Shown here piece after piece: positions 25,196 to 33,573 of a stretch of DNA of 64,000 nucleotides (position 1 is the first letter of the stretch; each line of letters opens with the position of its first letter). The stretch covers positions 1 to 64,000 of the forward strand of contig NZ_SZQA01000012.1 of assembly GCF_005233835.1 (NCBI RefSeq), given 5' to 3'. A model generated the notes under the pieces. That model was not told the DNA's origin. It worked only from the letters and a program-made list of their open reading frames with translations, and made no database searches. Source of the stretch: Herbidospora galbida (lineage in GTDB: Bacteria > Actinomycetota > Actinomycetes > Streptosporangiales > Streptosporangiaceae). Made by a program: the position numbers and the translations under genes.

Positions 25196-25689
25196 GCGTC
25201 ACCGTGAAGCGGCCCGTTCATGGAGACTCTGATGGTTCCCGTGTTGAGTGGCGTCGGATTGTTGGACTCTTATGCTGGTTGGGGGGTTGGGTGGGGCATC
25301 CCGTGCCGATGGTGAACGCGCCACACCGACAATCGAAAGAAAGCGCCGCCTGGGAGGTCGACCGCGCGTTGTCTGGGGCACATTCGTACGTCGGGCGCAG
25401 AAAAGGGAGATCACCGCCGTCGCCACGCGTGTCATCGCCAAAGGTGGGGATCCCCTACCACCTCCGTGCCAGCCCAATCACCGTCGCGTTTCCGTATGAG
25501 TAGCCTGGGCTGGTGTCCCAGCTGGCGAATGCCCTACAGCTCGTGCTCACACGCTCGATCCCCCCACTCCGACGGTTTGGGAGAATAGGTCCTCAACGAC
25601 CCCACACATTCGGCCGGCGTCCGGGGATGGCCACTCAGGCCCACTGCCCCATCGGTGTAGGGCGGCTAGTGGGACGACATTGGGACCAG

Positions 25690-25828
25690 GCCTTCGCACG
25701 ATCACCGTCAGGTCGCGCTGTGGGCGGCCCACAGTGTCGAAGTGCTGCTGCAGATCTACGCGAAGTGCGGCACGGGACAGGAAGCTGTCGCCCGTCAGCG
25801 CATCGCAGCGGCCCTCTCTGCGGACTAA
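25690..25828 (+). pseudogene. Tyrosine integrase remnant (C-terminal end)
   Basis: About 45 codons ending at the TAA at 25826-25828 read QVALWAAHSVEVLLQIYAKC followed by GTGQEAVARQRIAAALSAD. This matches the end of actinobacterial site-specific integrases, where GHSVEVLLxxYAKC carries the catalytic tyrosine. The upstream part of the gene cannot be found in any frame, so only the tail survives. It lies 115 bases from the tRNA-Arg gene, the normal place for an integrase next to its att site. Confidence 0.6.
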
Positions 25829-25900
25829 GTCCCTGCCTAAGAACTGGGTGAGAACACCGACAACGATCAGCTTTAGCCGACCACACCCAGAGGCAGGAAA

Positions 25901-25935
25901 GAGCCCTCCACCGGCATAACCGCTGGTGAGGGCTC
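25901..25935 (-). terminator. tRNA-Arg terminator
   Basis: Imperfect inverted repeat (GAGCCCTC at 25901-25908 with GAGGGCTC at 25928-25935, inner bases partly paired) just beyond the 3' end of the minus-strand tRNA gene. Confidence 0.6.
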
Positions 25936-25942
25936 GCTTGAT

Positions 25943-26018
25943 TGGTGCCCCCGGTAGGAATCGAACCTACGACACCAGGTTTAGGAAACCTGTGCTCTAT
26001 CCCCTGAGCTACGGGAGC
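25943..26018 (-). tRNA. tRNA-Arg (anticodon CCT)
   Basis: 76 nt. Acceptor GCTCCCG pairs with CGGGGGC (one G-U), D arm GCTC/GAGC, anticodon arm CAGGT-TTCCTAA-ACCTG giving anticodon CCT, T arm GTAGG-TTCGATT-CCTAC, encoded CCA. The 3' half is duplicated at 23056-23094, so the gene is an integration site. Confidence 0.95.
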
Positions 26019-26149
26019 CGACCCCCCAAGCCTAGCGAAACCACAGCCCCCCGCGCGCCACCCACCACACCCCAAAGTCCCCCCGCCCCAAGGTAAAGCT
26101 AAGACAACCCGCCAATCACCCAACAGCAGGGAGTGATGGGCTCGCCCCC

Positions 26150-26605
26150 GTGAACCGAGGACGCCGCCCCGGCAGCCGCGCACTCCGCCCCGCGGTCCTG
26201 CTGGCCGCCCTGCTAGCCCCCGCCGTACTGGCCTTAGGGTTACTCGTCGCCGAACTGACCGAATTCGGCGTCCCCCCATACCTAAGAGCCAAGCCGGCGC
26301 AGCCGCCGGTCTTCATGGCCCCCACCCCCCTGCCCCGCCCGCCAATCCCGGACCGCCTGTACGAAGGCCGCATCCCCGCCCCAGAGAGAAGGCGCCACCC
26401 GACAAAGCCCCCCATCCAGGCCGCAGCCGCAGCAGCAGCGGCCACCACCACCGAAGCCCCGCCCCAGCCCAAGACCCCCCCGAGAAGGCAAGTCACCCCC
26501 CCAAGGCCCAACCCAAGAGAGGCAGCGAAGCAGGAGTGCCCCGACGAGTGGACCGACACCTGGCTCTGGGAGATGTGCCAGGAGGAAGCTCGCAAGCCGG
26601 CCTGA
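26150..26605 (+). CDS. Membrane-anchored proline-rich hypothetical protein
   Basis: 151 residues from a GTG. A basic start and one hydrophobic helix (PAVLLAALLAPAVLALGLLV, about residues 14-33) are followed by a Pro/Ala/Thr-rich low-complexity region with an Ala run and a KTPPRRQVTPPRPN segment, and a conserved-looking tail with two Cys (QECPDEWTDTWLWEMCQEE). Probably exported and anchored, with the tail outside. No family recognised. Start is uncertain; a CAGCAGGGAG stretch lies about 15 bases upstream. Confidence 0.5.
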   Translation: MNRGRRPGSRALRPAVLLAALLAPAVLALGLLVAELTEFGVPPYLRAKPAQPPVFMAPTPLPRPPIPDRLYEGRIPAPERRRHPTKPPIQAAAAAAAATTTEAPPQPKTPPRRQVTPPRPNPREAAKQECPDEWTDTWLWEMCQEEARKPA

Positions 26606-26768
26606 AAACCTCGCGTCAACCCATGCGAACGGTCCACAAGGCACATACGGCATAAGACGCGTGAATCGGTATGTAACGGCTCCTACGACTCGGGCACGGC
26701 CACGCATCCTGCTGTAGTAACGTGCGTCCCTGACCGAGGTCACGAATTCGCAAACGGAGGAGTCGAGC

Positions 26769-27809
26769 GTGCGATCAGCGGGACTGATCGCGGCCGTCAT
26801 GCTGGCGCTCTCTATGACCGTGCCGGTACAGGCCGCGCCGGCGCAGACCGCACCGAAGAAAGACCCTGCCACGCTGACCGAGCTCCGACGGGATGCCGAA
26901 GAGGCGGCCAAGGGAATCGAGGCCGCCACCAAGGCGCTCGTCGCCCGGCAGAAGGAGTTCGACTCCTCCAACAAGCAGCTTGAGGCCAAGCTCACGCAGC
27001 TTCGCGTGGCCGACCAGGAGCTCGCGCGCATCCGGCAGCCGCTGTCCGACCTGATCGAGGTCATGTACCAGAACCCGGCCAGCCGGAACATGGGGTCCCT
27101 GCTGACCAGTTCGAACGGTGAGGCGTCGCTGCGGGCGATGAGCGACGCCAACCAGCTGGTCGCCGGCCGCAACATCGTGGTCGTCGACGCGACCCGCCTG
27201 TTCCAGGAGCGGGAGCAGCTGGCCTCGGAGGCACAGGAGCTGCGGGCCACCAAGCTCCTCCAGGAGGCCCAGCTCTCGTTCGAGATCGACACGCTGCGCA
27301 AGCAGTCGCAGAAGACGGTCAAATCCCTCACCACCGCCCTCGCCAAGCTCGGCGTGAAGCGCGGCGGCGGCGCGTGCGACCCGACGCGGGTCGTGCTCGC
27401 GGAGGAGTACGCGAACGGCCTGCTACCCACGAACGTGCTCTGCCCGCTGCCCTTCAAGGGCGAGGAACTCCGCGCCGACGCCGCTATCGCCTTCGCCGAC
27501 CTCAACCTGGCGTACAAGAAGCGCTTCGGCCAGCCCCTCTGCGTCGTCGACAGCTATCGCAGCCTCCGCGACCAGCAGATCGTCTACTACCAGCGCCCCG
27601 GCCTCGCGGCCATCCCCGGCCGCAGCAACCACGGCCTCGGCCTGGCGATCGACTTCTGCGGCCCGATCCGCGTGTACAAATCCACCGAATTCGTCTGGCT
27701 CGAACAGAACGGCAAGAAATTCGGCTGGATCCACCCCGACTGGGCCTACGTGAGCCCTTTCGAACCCTGGCACTGGGAATACGACCCCAAGATCGGCTCC
27801 CTCCTTTAA
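26769..27809 (+). CDS. D-Ala-D-Ala carboxypeptidase family protein (VanY/M15B) with coiled-coil region
   Basis: 346 residues from a GTG with a GGAGGAG site. Signal peptide about 1-22 (cut near VQAAPA). Residues about 28-195 are a long charged helix pair typical of cell-wall hydrolase regulators. The C-terminal VanY domain (about 225-340) has the zinc motifs SNHGLGLAIDFCG and PFEPWHWEY and the substrate segment VVDSYRSLRDQQIVYY. It would trim D-Ala or act on peptidoglycan stem peptides outside the cell. The gene stands alone. Confidence 0.88.
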   Translation: MRSAGLIAAVMLALSMTVPVQAAPAQTAPKKDPATLTELRRDAEEAAKGIEAATKALVARQKEFDSSNKQLEAKLTQLRVADQELARIRQPLSDLIEVMYQNPASRNMGSLLTSSNGEASLRAMSDANQLVAGRNIVVVDATRLFQEREQLASEAQELRATKLLQEAQLSFEIDTLRKQSQKTVKSLTTALAKLGVKRGGGACDPTRVVLAEEYANGLLPTNVLCPLPFKGEELRADAAIAFADLNLAYKKRFGQPLCVVDSYRSLRDQQIVYYQRPGLAAIPGRSNHGLGLAIDFCGPIRVYKSTEFVWLEQNGKKFGWIHPDWAYVSPFEPWHWEYDPKIGSLL

Positions 27810-27939
27810 AGCCTGCTCCGTTACGGCTCCGCCCACCCCACCCCACCCCGCCCGCCGCCACTGGCCGCCCCCGCACCCGGCGCCAACCGGCCGCGCCGCA
27901 ACGCCCCGCAACGACGGCAACGGCCCCGAAAACCCGCGT

Positions 27940-28530
27940 CTAACGTGGATGAATGGCGATCGACAACCGCGCCCCCGCCTGCGCCCGAGCCAACGAGGCA
28001 GCCTGCCCGGTAGTAGTGGCCAACACGAGCAACCCACCCTCCTCCGACCGCGCCTTGGTCAACACCGTCACCCGCTCGGCCGCAGTCTCCGCATGCGTCT
28101 CATAAGCGGCCAGCACATCGATCACATCCCCGGCCGTCACGAGCGAGGCCGCCTCCGCGTCCTCAACCCGCACCGGCGTGGCCACCACACCCCGCGCATC
28201 CGAGCGAAGCAGCCCACCCCCAAGCAGCCGGGCATCGGTGAGCACCTCCCCCCGCCGAGCAGGCGCCGTCAGCACCTTCCCCACCACGGGGGACCCGGCG
28301 GCCAAATACCCGTCAGGCAGCACCGAAGACGGCACCCGAACCGTCGAAAGATCGCCGGCCGCAAGCCGCCCACCGGAAAGATCGCGAGCCACCACGAGCA
28401 CGGCCACCCCCGACGGAGCCTGTACGGAAACAAGCACTCCGGCCACCGCCAGCCCCAACAGAACAGCCGAGATCAACCGTCGCCGCCGGGCAAGCACCCG
28501 ACCCCACCGCGCCGGCACCACGACACGCAT
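27940..28530 (-). CDS. SAF-domain protein (CpaB/RcpC-like)
   Basis: 196 residues from the ATG at 28530, where a CTGGAGG site fits; the frame extends 38 codons upstream without support. One N-terminal helix (LISAVLLGLAVAGVLVSVQA) then a SAF domain (VLVVARDLSGGRLAAGDLST, VGKVLTAPARRGEVLTDARL) and a C-terminal segment that includes VRVEDAEAASLVTAGDVIDV and VLTKARSEEGGLLVLATT. The layout resembles Flp pilus assembly CpaB proteins, but no pilus genes are adjacent, so it may have another envelope role. Confidence 0.75.
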   Translation of the reverse strand: MRVVVPARWGRVLARRRRLISAVLLGLAVAGVLVSVQAPSGVAVLVVARDLSGGRLAAGDLSTVRVPSSVLPDGYLAAGSPVVGKVLTAPARRGEVLTDARLLGGGLLRSDARGVVATPVRVEDAEAASLVTAGDVIDVLAAYETHAETAAERVTVLTKARSEEGGLLVLATTTGQAASLARAQAGARLSIAIHPR

Positions 28531-29264
28531 GAAAAGCCTCCAGGGCAACGGGGGGAGCCGCACTACAAGCGCACTCCACAAAGGGACCGTTCCTGCCATG
28601 CGCAGCGAACGGACAAACAGAGGCCATCGGGAAACCCGACACAACTCCCGCCCATCGGTCCCAATGTCACGGCGGGGCGGTAGCCACGAGAGACCTCCCG
28701 CGACTCGGTGTTGCCGTTACCGGTGGCAGCGTCGATCAATCGCGGTAGGCATCGCCGCCCGGCGGTAGCAGAGCACGTTGTTGGTGACCAGCTAGTTGGC
28801 CGCAACTCCGGCGACCTTGGTGACTGCCTCGATGATCGGGCCGATGCCGTAGACGCTTCACTCGTTGCAGGCTGACGCGGCAGCCCATGGCAAAGGCGGA
28901 GGTCAGCGGGACCGGCGATGCAAAGGGACCATGGGTCGCGGTCGGCACTGGAGGCAGTGTCTGCGGGCGGTCGATATGCGGAGATTCACTTGTCGAAGGT
29001 CAGCGCGGCAGTCCGTGACAAAAGGGAGGTCGGCGGGACTGTCGATGCAGGGGGGAAGCACGGGTTGCGGTTCAGTACTGGAGTCGGCGTCGGTGTGGGC
29101 TGTCGATACACGCAAGATTCGCTCGTTGTGGTTGACGCAGCAGGCTGGCGGTAACCCTCGACACACGAGGCGAGCGCTCATGTGCAGGTGAGGTCAGCAG
29201 GAGGAGCGGGCCCCCGTAGGCCGCAGAAAAAGCCCCCGCTCACCCTTACCAAACCGCCCCGAAT
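28531..29264. other. Non-coding gap with diverged ~130-bp direct repeats
   Basis: No convincing gene on either strand. From about 28840 to 29165 there are three diverged direct copies of a unit about 130 bases long, aligned on TTCACTCGTTG-type cores at 28857, 28985 and 29118. Copies share GACGCGGCAG, GGAGGTC and GTCGAT blocks. Open frames crossing them have atypical composition and no start support. Confidence 0.5.
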
Positions 29265-30071
29265 TCAGGGAAGGTCGAACGGCAGCTTGATCCCGTCCAG
29301 CGCGTTCCCGCAAGCGCAGGCCCGTTCCTCAGGGAGCGCCTGCACCACCTGCCCCACCAGTGACCGCATCCGCTCCACGTTGGCCGCGAAGAACGCCATC
29401 ACCTCTTCATGGGTGACCCCGTCACCCGCCTCGACCCCCGCGTCGTGATCGGTCACCAGGGACATCGACGTGTAGCAGAGCGCCAGCTCCCGAGCCAGGA
29501 TCGACTCCGGAAACCCCGTCATCCCGACGATCGAGCACCCCATGCCCGCGAACCACTTCGACTCGGCCCGGGTCGAGAACCGAGGGCCCTCGATCACGAC
29601 GAGGGTCCCCCCGTCCGACACGTCCCATCCGGACGTGCGGGCGACGGAGACGGCGGCGGAACGCCCGTCAGGACAGTAAGGGTCGGAGAACGACACGTGG
29701 ACGGCACCGCCCGCGTCGTAGAAGGTCTGGATGCGACCGGAGGTGCGGTCGATGAGCTGGTCGGGGACGACCAGCGCCCCGGGGCCGAGTTCGGCGCGCA
29801 GGGAGCCGACGGCGCTGGGGGCGAGGACCTGGCGCACGCCGAGGGAGCGCAGCGCCCACAGGTTGGCCCGGTAGGGGATGCGGTGGGGCGGGAAGCCGTG
29901 GTCCCGCCCGTGGCGGGGGATGAAGGCGACGGTGCGGCCGCCGATGCGCCCCACCGTCACCTTGTCGCTGGGAGGCCCGTAGGGGGTCGCGACATCGATC
30001 TCCTCGGCGTCGTCGAGCAGGGAGTAGAACCCTGAACCGCCGATGACACCGATGTCCACACGATTGACCAT
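29265..30071 (-). CDS. mtnP: S-methyl-5'-thioadenosine phosphorylase
   Basis: 268 residues of the PNP/MTAP phosphorylase family. Phosphate loop IGVIGGSGFYSLL, the PRHGRDHGFPPHRIPYRANL histidine-rich loop, LAPSAVGSLRAELGPG, and IEGPRFSTRAESKWF. The base-recognition region VGMTGFPESILARELALCY and then LVTDHDAG resembles MTAP and MTI phosphorylases; Asp in TDHD favours a 6-aminopurine such as methylthioadenosine. It releases adenine and methylthioribose-1-phosphate for methionine salvage. No other salvage gene is adjacent. Confidence 0.88.
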   Translation of the reverse strand: MVNRVDIGVIGGSGFYSLLDDAEEIDVATPYGPPSDKVTVGRIGGRTVAFIPRHGRDHGFPPHRIPYRANLWALRSLGVRQVLAPSAVGSLRAELGPGALVVPDQLIDRTSGRIQTFYDAGGAVHVSFSDPYCPDGRSAAVSVARTSGWDVSDGGTLVVIEGPRFSTRAESKWFAGMGCSIVGMTGFPESILARELALCYTSMSLVTDHDAGVEAGDGVTHEEVMAFFAANVERMRSLVGQVVQALPEERACACGNALDGIKLPFDLP

Positions 30072-30149
30072 GGCGCCGACACTAGCGCCCCCGGCCCCAC
30101 CCGGTGAGGCCCTCTATGCCTTCCTGTGGACAACCCGCATCGTCGCAGG

Positions 30150-30440
30150 TCAGGCCGCTGGAGTGCTCGCGGGGGCAGTGCTCGCCGGGGTGCTCGTCTC
30201 GGCCGGCTTGCTCTCGGTGGCCGGCTTGGACGTCGACGACGAGGTCGTGGACGACGACGTCGACGACCGGTTGTCGGTCCGGTAGAAGCCGGAGCCCTTG
30301 AACACGATGCCCACCGCGTTGAACACCTTGCGGAGGCGGCCCGCGCACGCGGGGCACTCGGTCAGGGCGTCGTCGGTGAACTTCTGGACGACTTCGAGCT
30401 GCTCACCACAATTGGTGCAGGCGTACTGGTAGGTGGGCAC
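30150..30440 (-). CDS. FmdB-family zinc-ribbon protein
   Basis: 96 residues from a GTG with GAGGA upstream: VPTYQYACTNCGEQLEVVQK opens the FmdB motif, and CPACAG supplies the second zinc knuckle, followed by GSGFYRTDNR. The last 40 residues are a Ser/Thr/Pro/Ala tail (STSSSTTSSSTSKPATESKP). The family is a putative regulator of amidase/formamidase operons, mostly uncharacterised. Single gene between mtnP and the antiporter. Confidence 0.88.
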   Translation of the reverse strand: MPTYQYACTNCGEQLEVVQKFTDDALTECPACAGRLRKVFNAVGIVFKGSGFYRTDNRSSTSSSTTSSSTSKPATESKPAETSTPASTAPASTPAA

Positions 30441-30528
30441 GCGGTCCTCCTCAGTGACTTGGCACTCGACCCAAGTGACTGCTAAATGATAAGGCAACTG
30501 GCAACCTGCAACGTTGCCCTGGGGGAGT

Positions 30529-32037
30529 TTAGTCCCCTGTCTCCCCATACCAACCTGCGAGTTTGCCTCTGCGAGAGACCGCCCGCAGGCGCTTTTCGAC
30601 CGTGCGGCGCTGGGCGGCGGTCGTCACGACGAGCAGCTGGTCGTCGCGGCGCAGGCGGGTGCTGCCGTCGGGGACGAACGAGTGGCCGTCTCTGACGATC
30701 ATGGTGACCGCCGCGTCCGACGGCAGCCGCAGTTCGAAGATCTCGACGCCGTGGAGCTTGGACTCCGGCGGGATCCGCATCTGCAGCAGGTCGGCGTGCA
30801 GCTCCTCCAGGGGGGCGGCCTCGACGTCGAGATCGCGTGCCGCGCCCTCGTCCGACAGCCGCAGCACCCGGGCCAGGAACGGCAGGGTGGGGCCCTGGAT
30901 CAGGGTGAAGACCACGACGATGACGAAGACCTCGTTGAACAGCTCCTTCGCGTGCGGCACCCCGGCCGCCCAGGGGATGGTCGCCAGGACGATGGGCACC
31001 GCGCCGCGCAGCCCGGCCCACGACAGGAAGACCTGTTCCCGCCAGTCGAACCGGCCGATCCGGGTCACCCGGACGGCGAAGGCCGACACGATCACCGAGA
31101 TCGGCCGGGCCAGCAGGACCAGCGCCAGGCCGGCGACCAGGCCGGGGACGATCTGGCTCGGGAGTTCACTCGGGCTGACCAGCATGCCGAGCATGACGAA
31201 CAGGCCGATCTGGGCCAGCCAGGCGGTGCCTTCGGCGAATCCTCTGGTCGCGGCCCGGTGGGGCAGCTGGCTGTTGCCGATGATCAGCGTGGCGACGTAC
31301 ACGGAAAGGAAACCGGAGGCGTGCAGGCTGACCGCGCCGCTGTAGGCGATGAAGGCCACCGCCAGGACGGCGATCGGGTAGAGGCCCGAGGCGGGCAGCG
31401 CGACCCTGCGGAGGGCGTAGGCGGCGATGGGTCCGGCGGCGCAGCCGACCGCCGCGCCGGCGGCCAGTTCCCACAGGGCGGTGCCCAGAACGTTCCACAT
31501 GGACGGCATGGGCTCGCTGACCTGGCTCAGCATCACGACGACGATCACCGTGGGGGCGTCGTTGAAGCCCGACTCGGCCTCCAGGGTGCCGGCCAGGCGG
31601 GGTGGCAGGGGGAGCCGGCGCAGCACGCTGAAGACCGCCGCGGCGTCGGTCGAGGCGAGGATCGCGCCCAGGAGCAGGGCCGAGCGCCAGTCCATGCCCA
31701 GGAAGCCGAACACGGCCAGGGCCAGCACGATGATGCTGATGGCGACGCCGAAGGTCGCCAGTACGGATGCGCTCGGTACGGTCGAGCGCACGTGTTCCCA
31801 GTTGGTGGTCAGGCCGCCTTCGGCCAGAATGACCGCGAGCGCGATCAGGCCGAGCTGTTTGGCCAGTTCGGCGTCTTCGAAGTGGACGCCGAGGCCCGAC
31901 TCGCCGAGGGCGACGCCCAGGGCGAGATAGAGCAGCAGCGACGGCAGACCGGTGCGGTGCGCGATCCTGACCGAGATCACGGCGGCCAGGACGATCACGG
32001 CGGACAGGAGGAGCCATCCGTCGATGTCCAGACGCAC
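30529..32037 (-). CDS. Potassium/proton antiporter, CPA1 family with RCK_C domain
   Basis: 502 residues. About 12 membrane helices over residues 5-385 with the CPA1 motifs LAEGGLTTNW, LLGAILASTDAAAVFSVLRR (ion-binding Asp), ESGFNDAPTVIVVV and SWAGLRGAVPIVLATIPW. The C-terminal soluble part (about 415-490) is a RCK_C/TrkA_C domain (IPPESKLHGVEIFELRLPSD, VTMIVRDGHSFVPDGSTRLR). It likely exports K+ (or Na+) in exchange for H+, controlled by a ligand bound to the RCK domain. Next gene on the strand, upstream by 18 bases, is the folate enzyme. Confidence 0.9.
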   Translation of the reverse strand: MRLDIDGWLLLSAVIVLAAVISVRIAHRTGLPSLLLYLALGVALGESGLGVHFEDAELAKQLGLIALAVILAEGGLTTNWEHVRSTVPSASVLATFGVAISIIVLALAVFGFLGMDWRSALLLGAILASTDAAAVFSVLRRLPLPPRLAGTLEAESGFNDAPTVIVVVMLSQVSEPMPSMWNVLGTALWELAAGAAVGCAAGPIAAYALRRVALPASGLYPIAVLAVAFIAYSGAVSLHASGFLSVYVATLIIGNSQLPHRAATRGFAEGTAWLAQIGLFVMLGMLVSPSELPSQIVPGLVAGLALVLLARPISVIVSAFAVRVTRIGRFDWREQVFLSWAGLRGAVPIVLATIPWAAGVPHAKELFNEVFVIVVVFTLIQGPTLPFLARVLRLSDEGAARDLDVEAAPLEELHADLLQMRIPPESKLHGVEIFELRLPSDAAVTMIVRDGHSFVPDGSTRLRRDDQLLVVTTAAQRRTVEKRLRAVSRRGKLAGWYGETGD

Positions 32038-32055
32038 CAGGTCCCCTTTCGTGAT

Positions 32056-32652
32056 TTATGTAGATTCTTTCACAGGAATCACACGGATCCCGGACGGCAA
32101 CGCCGCGTACCTCACCCGCTGATCATGGGGCTCGGCGGGCACGCCCGGACGCAGTTCGCCCTCGTTGAGGAGGGCGACGGTCGGGACGTTGGGGCCCACT
32201 CTCGCCAGAGCGCGGTCGTAGGAGCCGCCGCCTCGCCCGAGGCGTACACCCGAATGAGGGTCGACGGCGAGCGCCGGGACGATGACCAGCGCGGCGGTCC
32301 GGATCGTGTCCACGCCACGCCTGGTGTCGACCGGTTCCATGATCCCGTGGCGGCCGGGCGCGAGGGTGTCGGGGCCGTCGTAGACGGCCCAGTCGAGGTC
32401 GTCGTCGTCGCGCAGCACCGGGAGGATCACGGTCGCGCCGTGTTTCCACAGGGCGAACACCAGACCCTCGGTGGCGGGCTCGGTTCCGGTCGACCAATAA
32501 CAGGCGACGAGGCCGGCCATCTGGACCCATGGCTGGTCAAGCAGGGTTTCCCGGATCCGGCGAGCGCTCTCACGGCGATCATCGGTGTCCATGATGGAAC
32601 GTTCACGCAGAATTTCACGCCTCAGCTCGAACTTGTCCAAAGAGGCCTCCAC
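32056..32652 (-). CDS. 5-formyltetrahydrofolate cyclo-ligase
   Basis: 198 residues. The ATP-dependent enzyme makes 5,10-methenyl-THF from 5-formyl-THF. Family features are KFELRREILRERS at the N-terminus, LVACYWSTGTEPAT, VILPVLRDDDDLDWAVYDG and the glycine-rich nucleotide loop VRLGRGGGSYDRALAR. It is divergent from galU with only 12 bases between start codons, so both promoters must overlap. The same divergent arrangement is common in actinomycetes. Confidence 0.9.
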   Translation of the reverse strand: MEASLDKFELRREILRERSIMDTDDRRESARRIRETLLDQPWVQMAGLVACYWSTGTEPATEGLVFALWKHGATVILPVLRDDDDLDWAVYDGPDTLAPGRHGIMEPVDTRRGVDTIRTAALVIVPALAVDPHSGVRLGRGGGSYDRALARVGPNVPTVALLNEGELRPGVPAEPHDQRVRYAALPSGIRVIPVKEST

Positions 32653-32664
32653 TAGCCTTCATCC

Positions 32665-33573
32665 ATGGGTGCTGACTTCGACTCCGTAACCAAAGCCGTT
32701 GTCCCCGCCGCCGGTCTCGGGACGCGATTCCTGCCCGCGACCAAGGCCACTCCGAAGGAGATGCTGCCGATCGTCGACAAACCGGCGATCCAGTATGTCG
32801 TCGAGGAGGCAGTCTCCGCGGGGCTGCTCGACGTCCTGATGGTCACCGGGCGCAACAAACGATCGATTGAAGACCACTTCGACGTGGCCGCGGAGCTGGA
32901 GGGCGCCCTTCGGGCGAAGGGCGACGAGAAGCGGCTTTCCCAGATTCAGGAACCCGTCGACCTCGCGACCATGCACTACGTCCGCCAGGGCGAGCCGAAG
33001 GGCCTCGGCCACGCCGTGCTCTGCGCCAAGCAGCACGTGGGCAACGAGCCGTTCGCCTGCCTGCTCGGCGACGACATCATCGACCCGAACGACCCGCTGC
33101 TCAAGCGGATGATCGAGGTCCGCCAGCAGCGCGGCGGCAGCGTCATCGCGCTGATGGAGGTGCCCGAGGAGCAGGTCTCCCAGTACGGCTGCGCCGCCAT
33201 CGAGGCGACCGACGAGGACGACGTCGTGCGGATCACCAACCTGGTGGAGAAGCCCCCGAAAGAGGAGGCGCCGTCCAACTGGGCCATCATCGGGCGATAC
33301 GTGATCGACCCGGCCGTCTTCGAGGTCCTGGAGAAGACCCCGCCCGGCCGGGGCGGCGAGATTCAGCTCACCGACGCGCTGCGCACGCTCGCGTCGAGCA
33401 CCCCCGACGAGGGCGGCCCCGTCTACGGCGTCCTGTTCCGCGGCCGCCGGTTCGACACCGGTGACAAGCTGCAGTACCTGCAGACCGTGGTGGAGTTCGC
33501 GGCGCGGCGGCAGGACCTCGCCCCCGAGTTCCTGCCCTGGCTGCGAGAATTCCTGAATGAGGCACAGCCCTAG
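32665..33573 (+). CDS. galU: UTP-glucose-1-phosphate uridylyltransferase
   Basis: 302 residues with the nucleotidyltransferase signature VVPAAGLGTRFLPATKATPK followed by EMLPIVDKPAIQYVVEEA, plus VTGRNKRSIEDHFD, LGDDIID (metal aspartate) and EKPPKEEAPSNWAIIGRYV. It makes UDP-glucose for envelope glycans and trehalose/glycogen-related pathways. The start of glp overlaps its end by 17 bases. Confidence 0.95.
   Translation: MGADFDSVTKAVVPAAGLGTRFLPATKATPKEMLPIVDKPAIQYVVEEAVSAGLLDVLMVTGRNKRSIEDHFDVAAELEGALRAKGDEKRLSQIQEPVDLATMHYVRQGEPKGLGHAVLCAKQHVGNEPFACLLGDDIIDPNDPLLKRMIEVRQQRGGSVIALMEVPEEQVSQYGCAAIEATDEDDVVRITNLVEKPPKEEAPSNWAIIGRYVIDPAVFEVLEKTPPGRGGEIQLTDALRTLASSTPDEGGPVYGVLFRGRRFDTGDKLQYLQTVVEFAARRQDLAPEFLPWLREFLNEAQP

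Larger units (their letters stand above)
23056..25987. mobile_element. Decayed integrative element at tRNA-Arg(CCT)
   Basis: A 39-nt segment at 23056-23094 repeats the 3' half of the tRNA-Arg gene (25949-25987) in direct orientation with three mismatches, as expected for an old att duplication. Between them the DNA is noticeably poorer in GC. It holds a frameshifted HTH/FHA protein, a small membrane protein and, next to the tRNA, the C-terminal codons of a tyrosine integrase. No transfer or replication gene remains. Boundaries are exact only to the repeat. Confidence 0.7.

Noticed and set aside
25204-25503. Overlapping short frames between the palindrome and the integrase tail
   Set aside because: Both strands are open, but products have no domain, start signals are weak and the region appears eroded.
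30514-32655. 713-codon plus-strand frame opposite the antiporter and cyclo-ligase genes
   Set aside because: Antisense shadow; both opposite genes have complete, recognisable domains.
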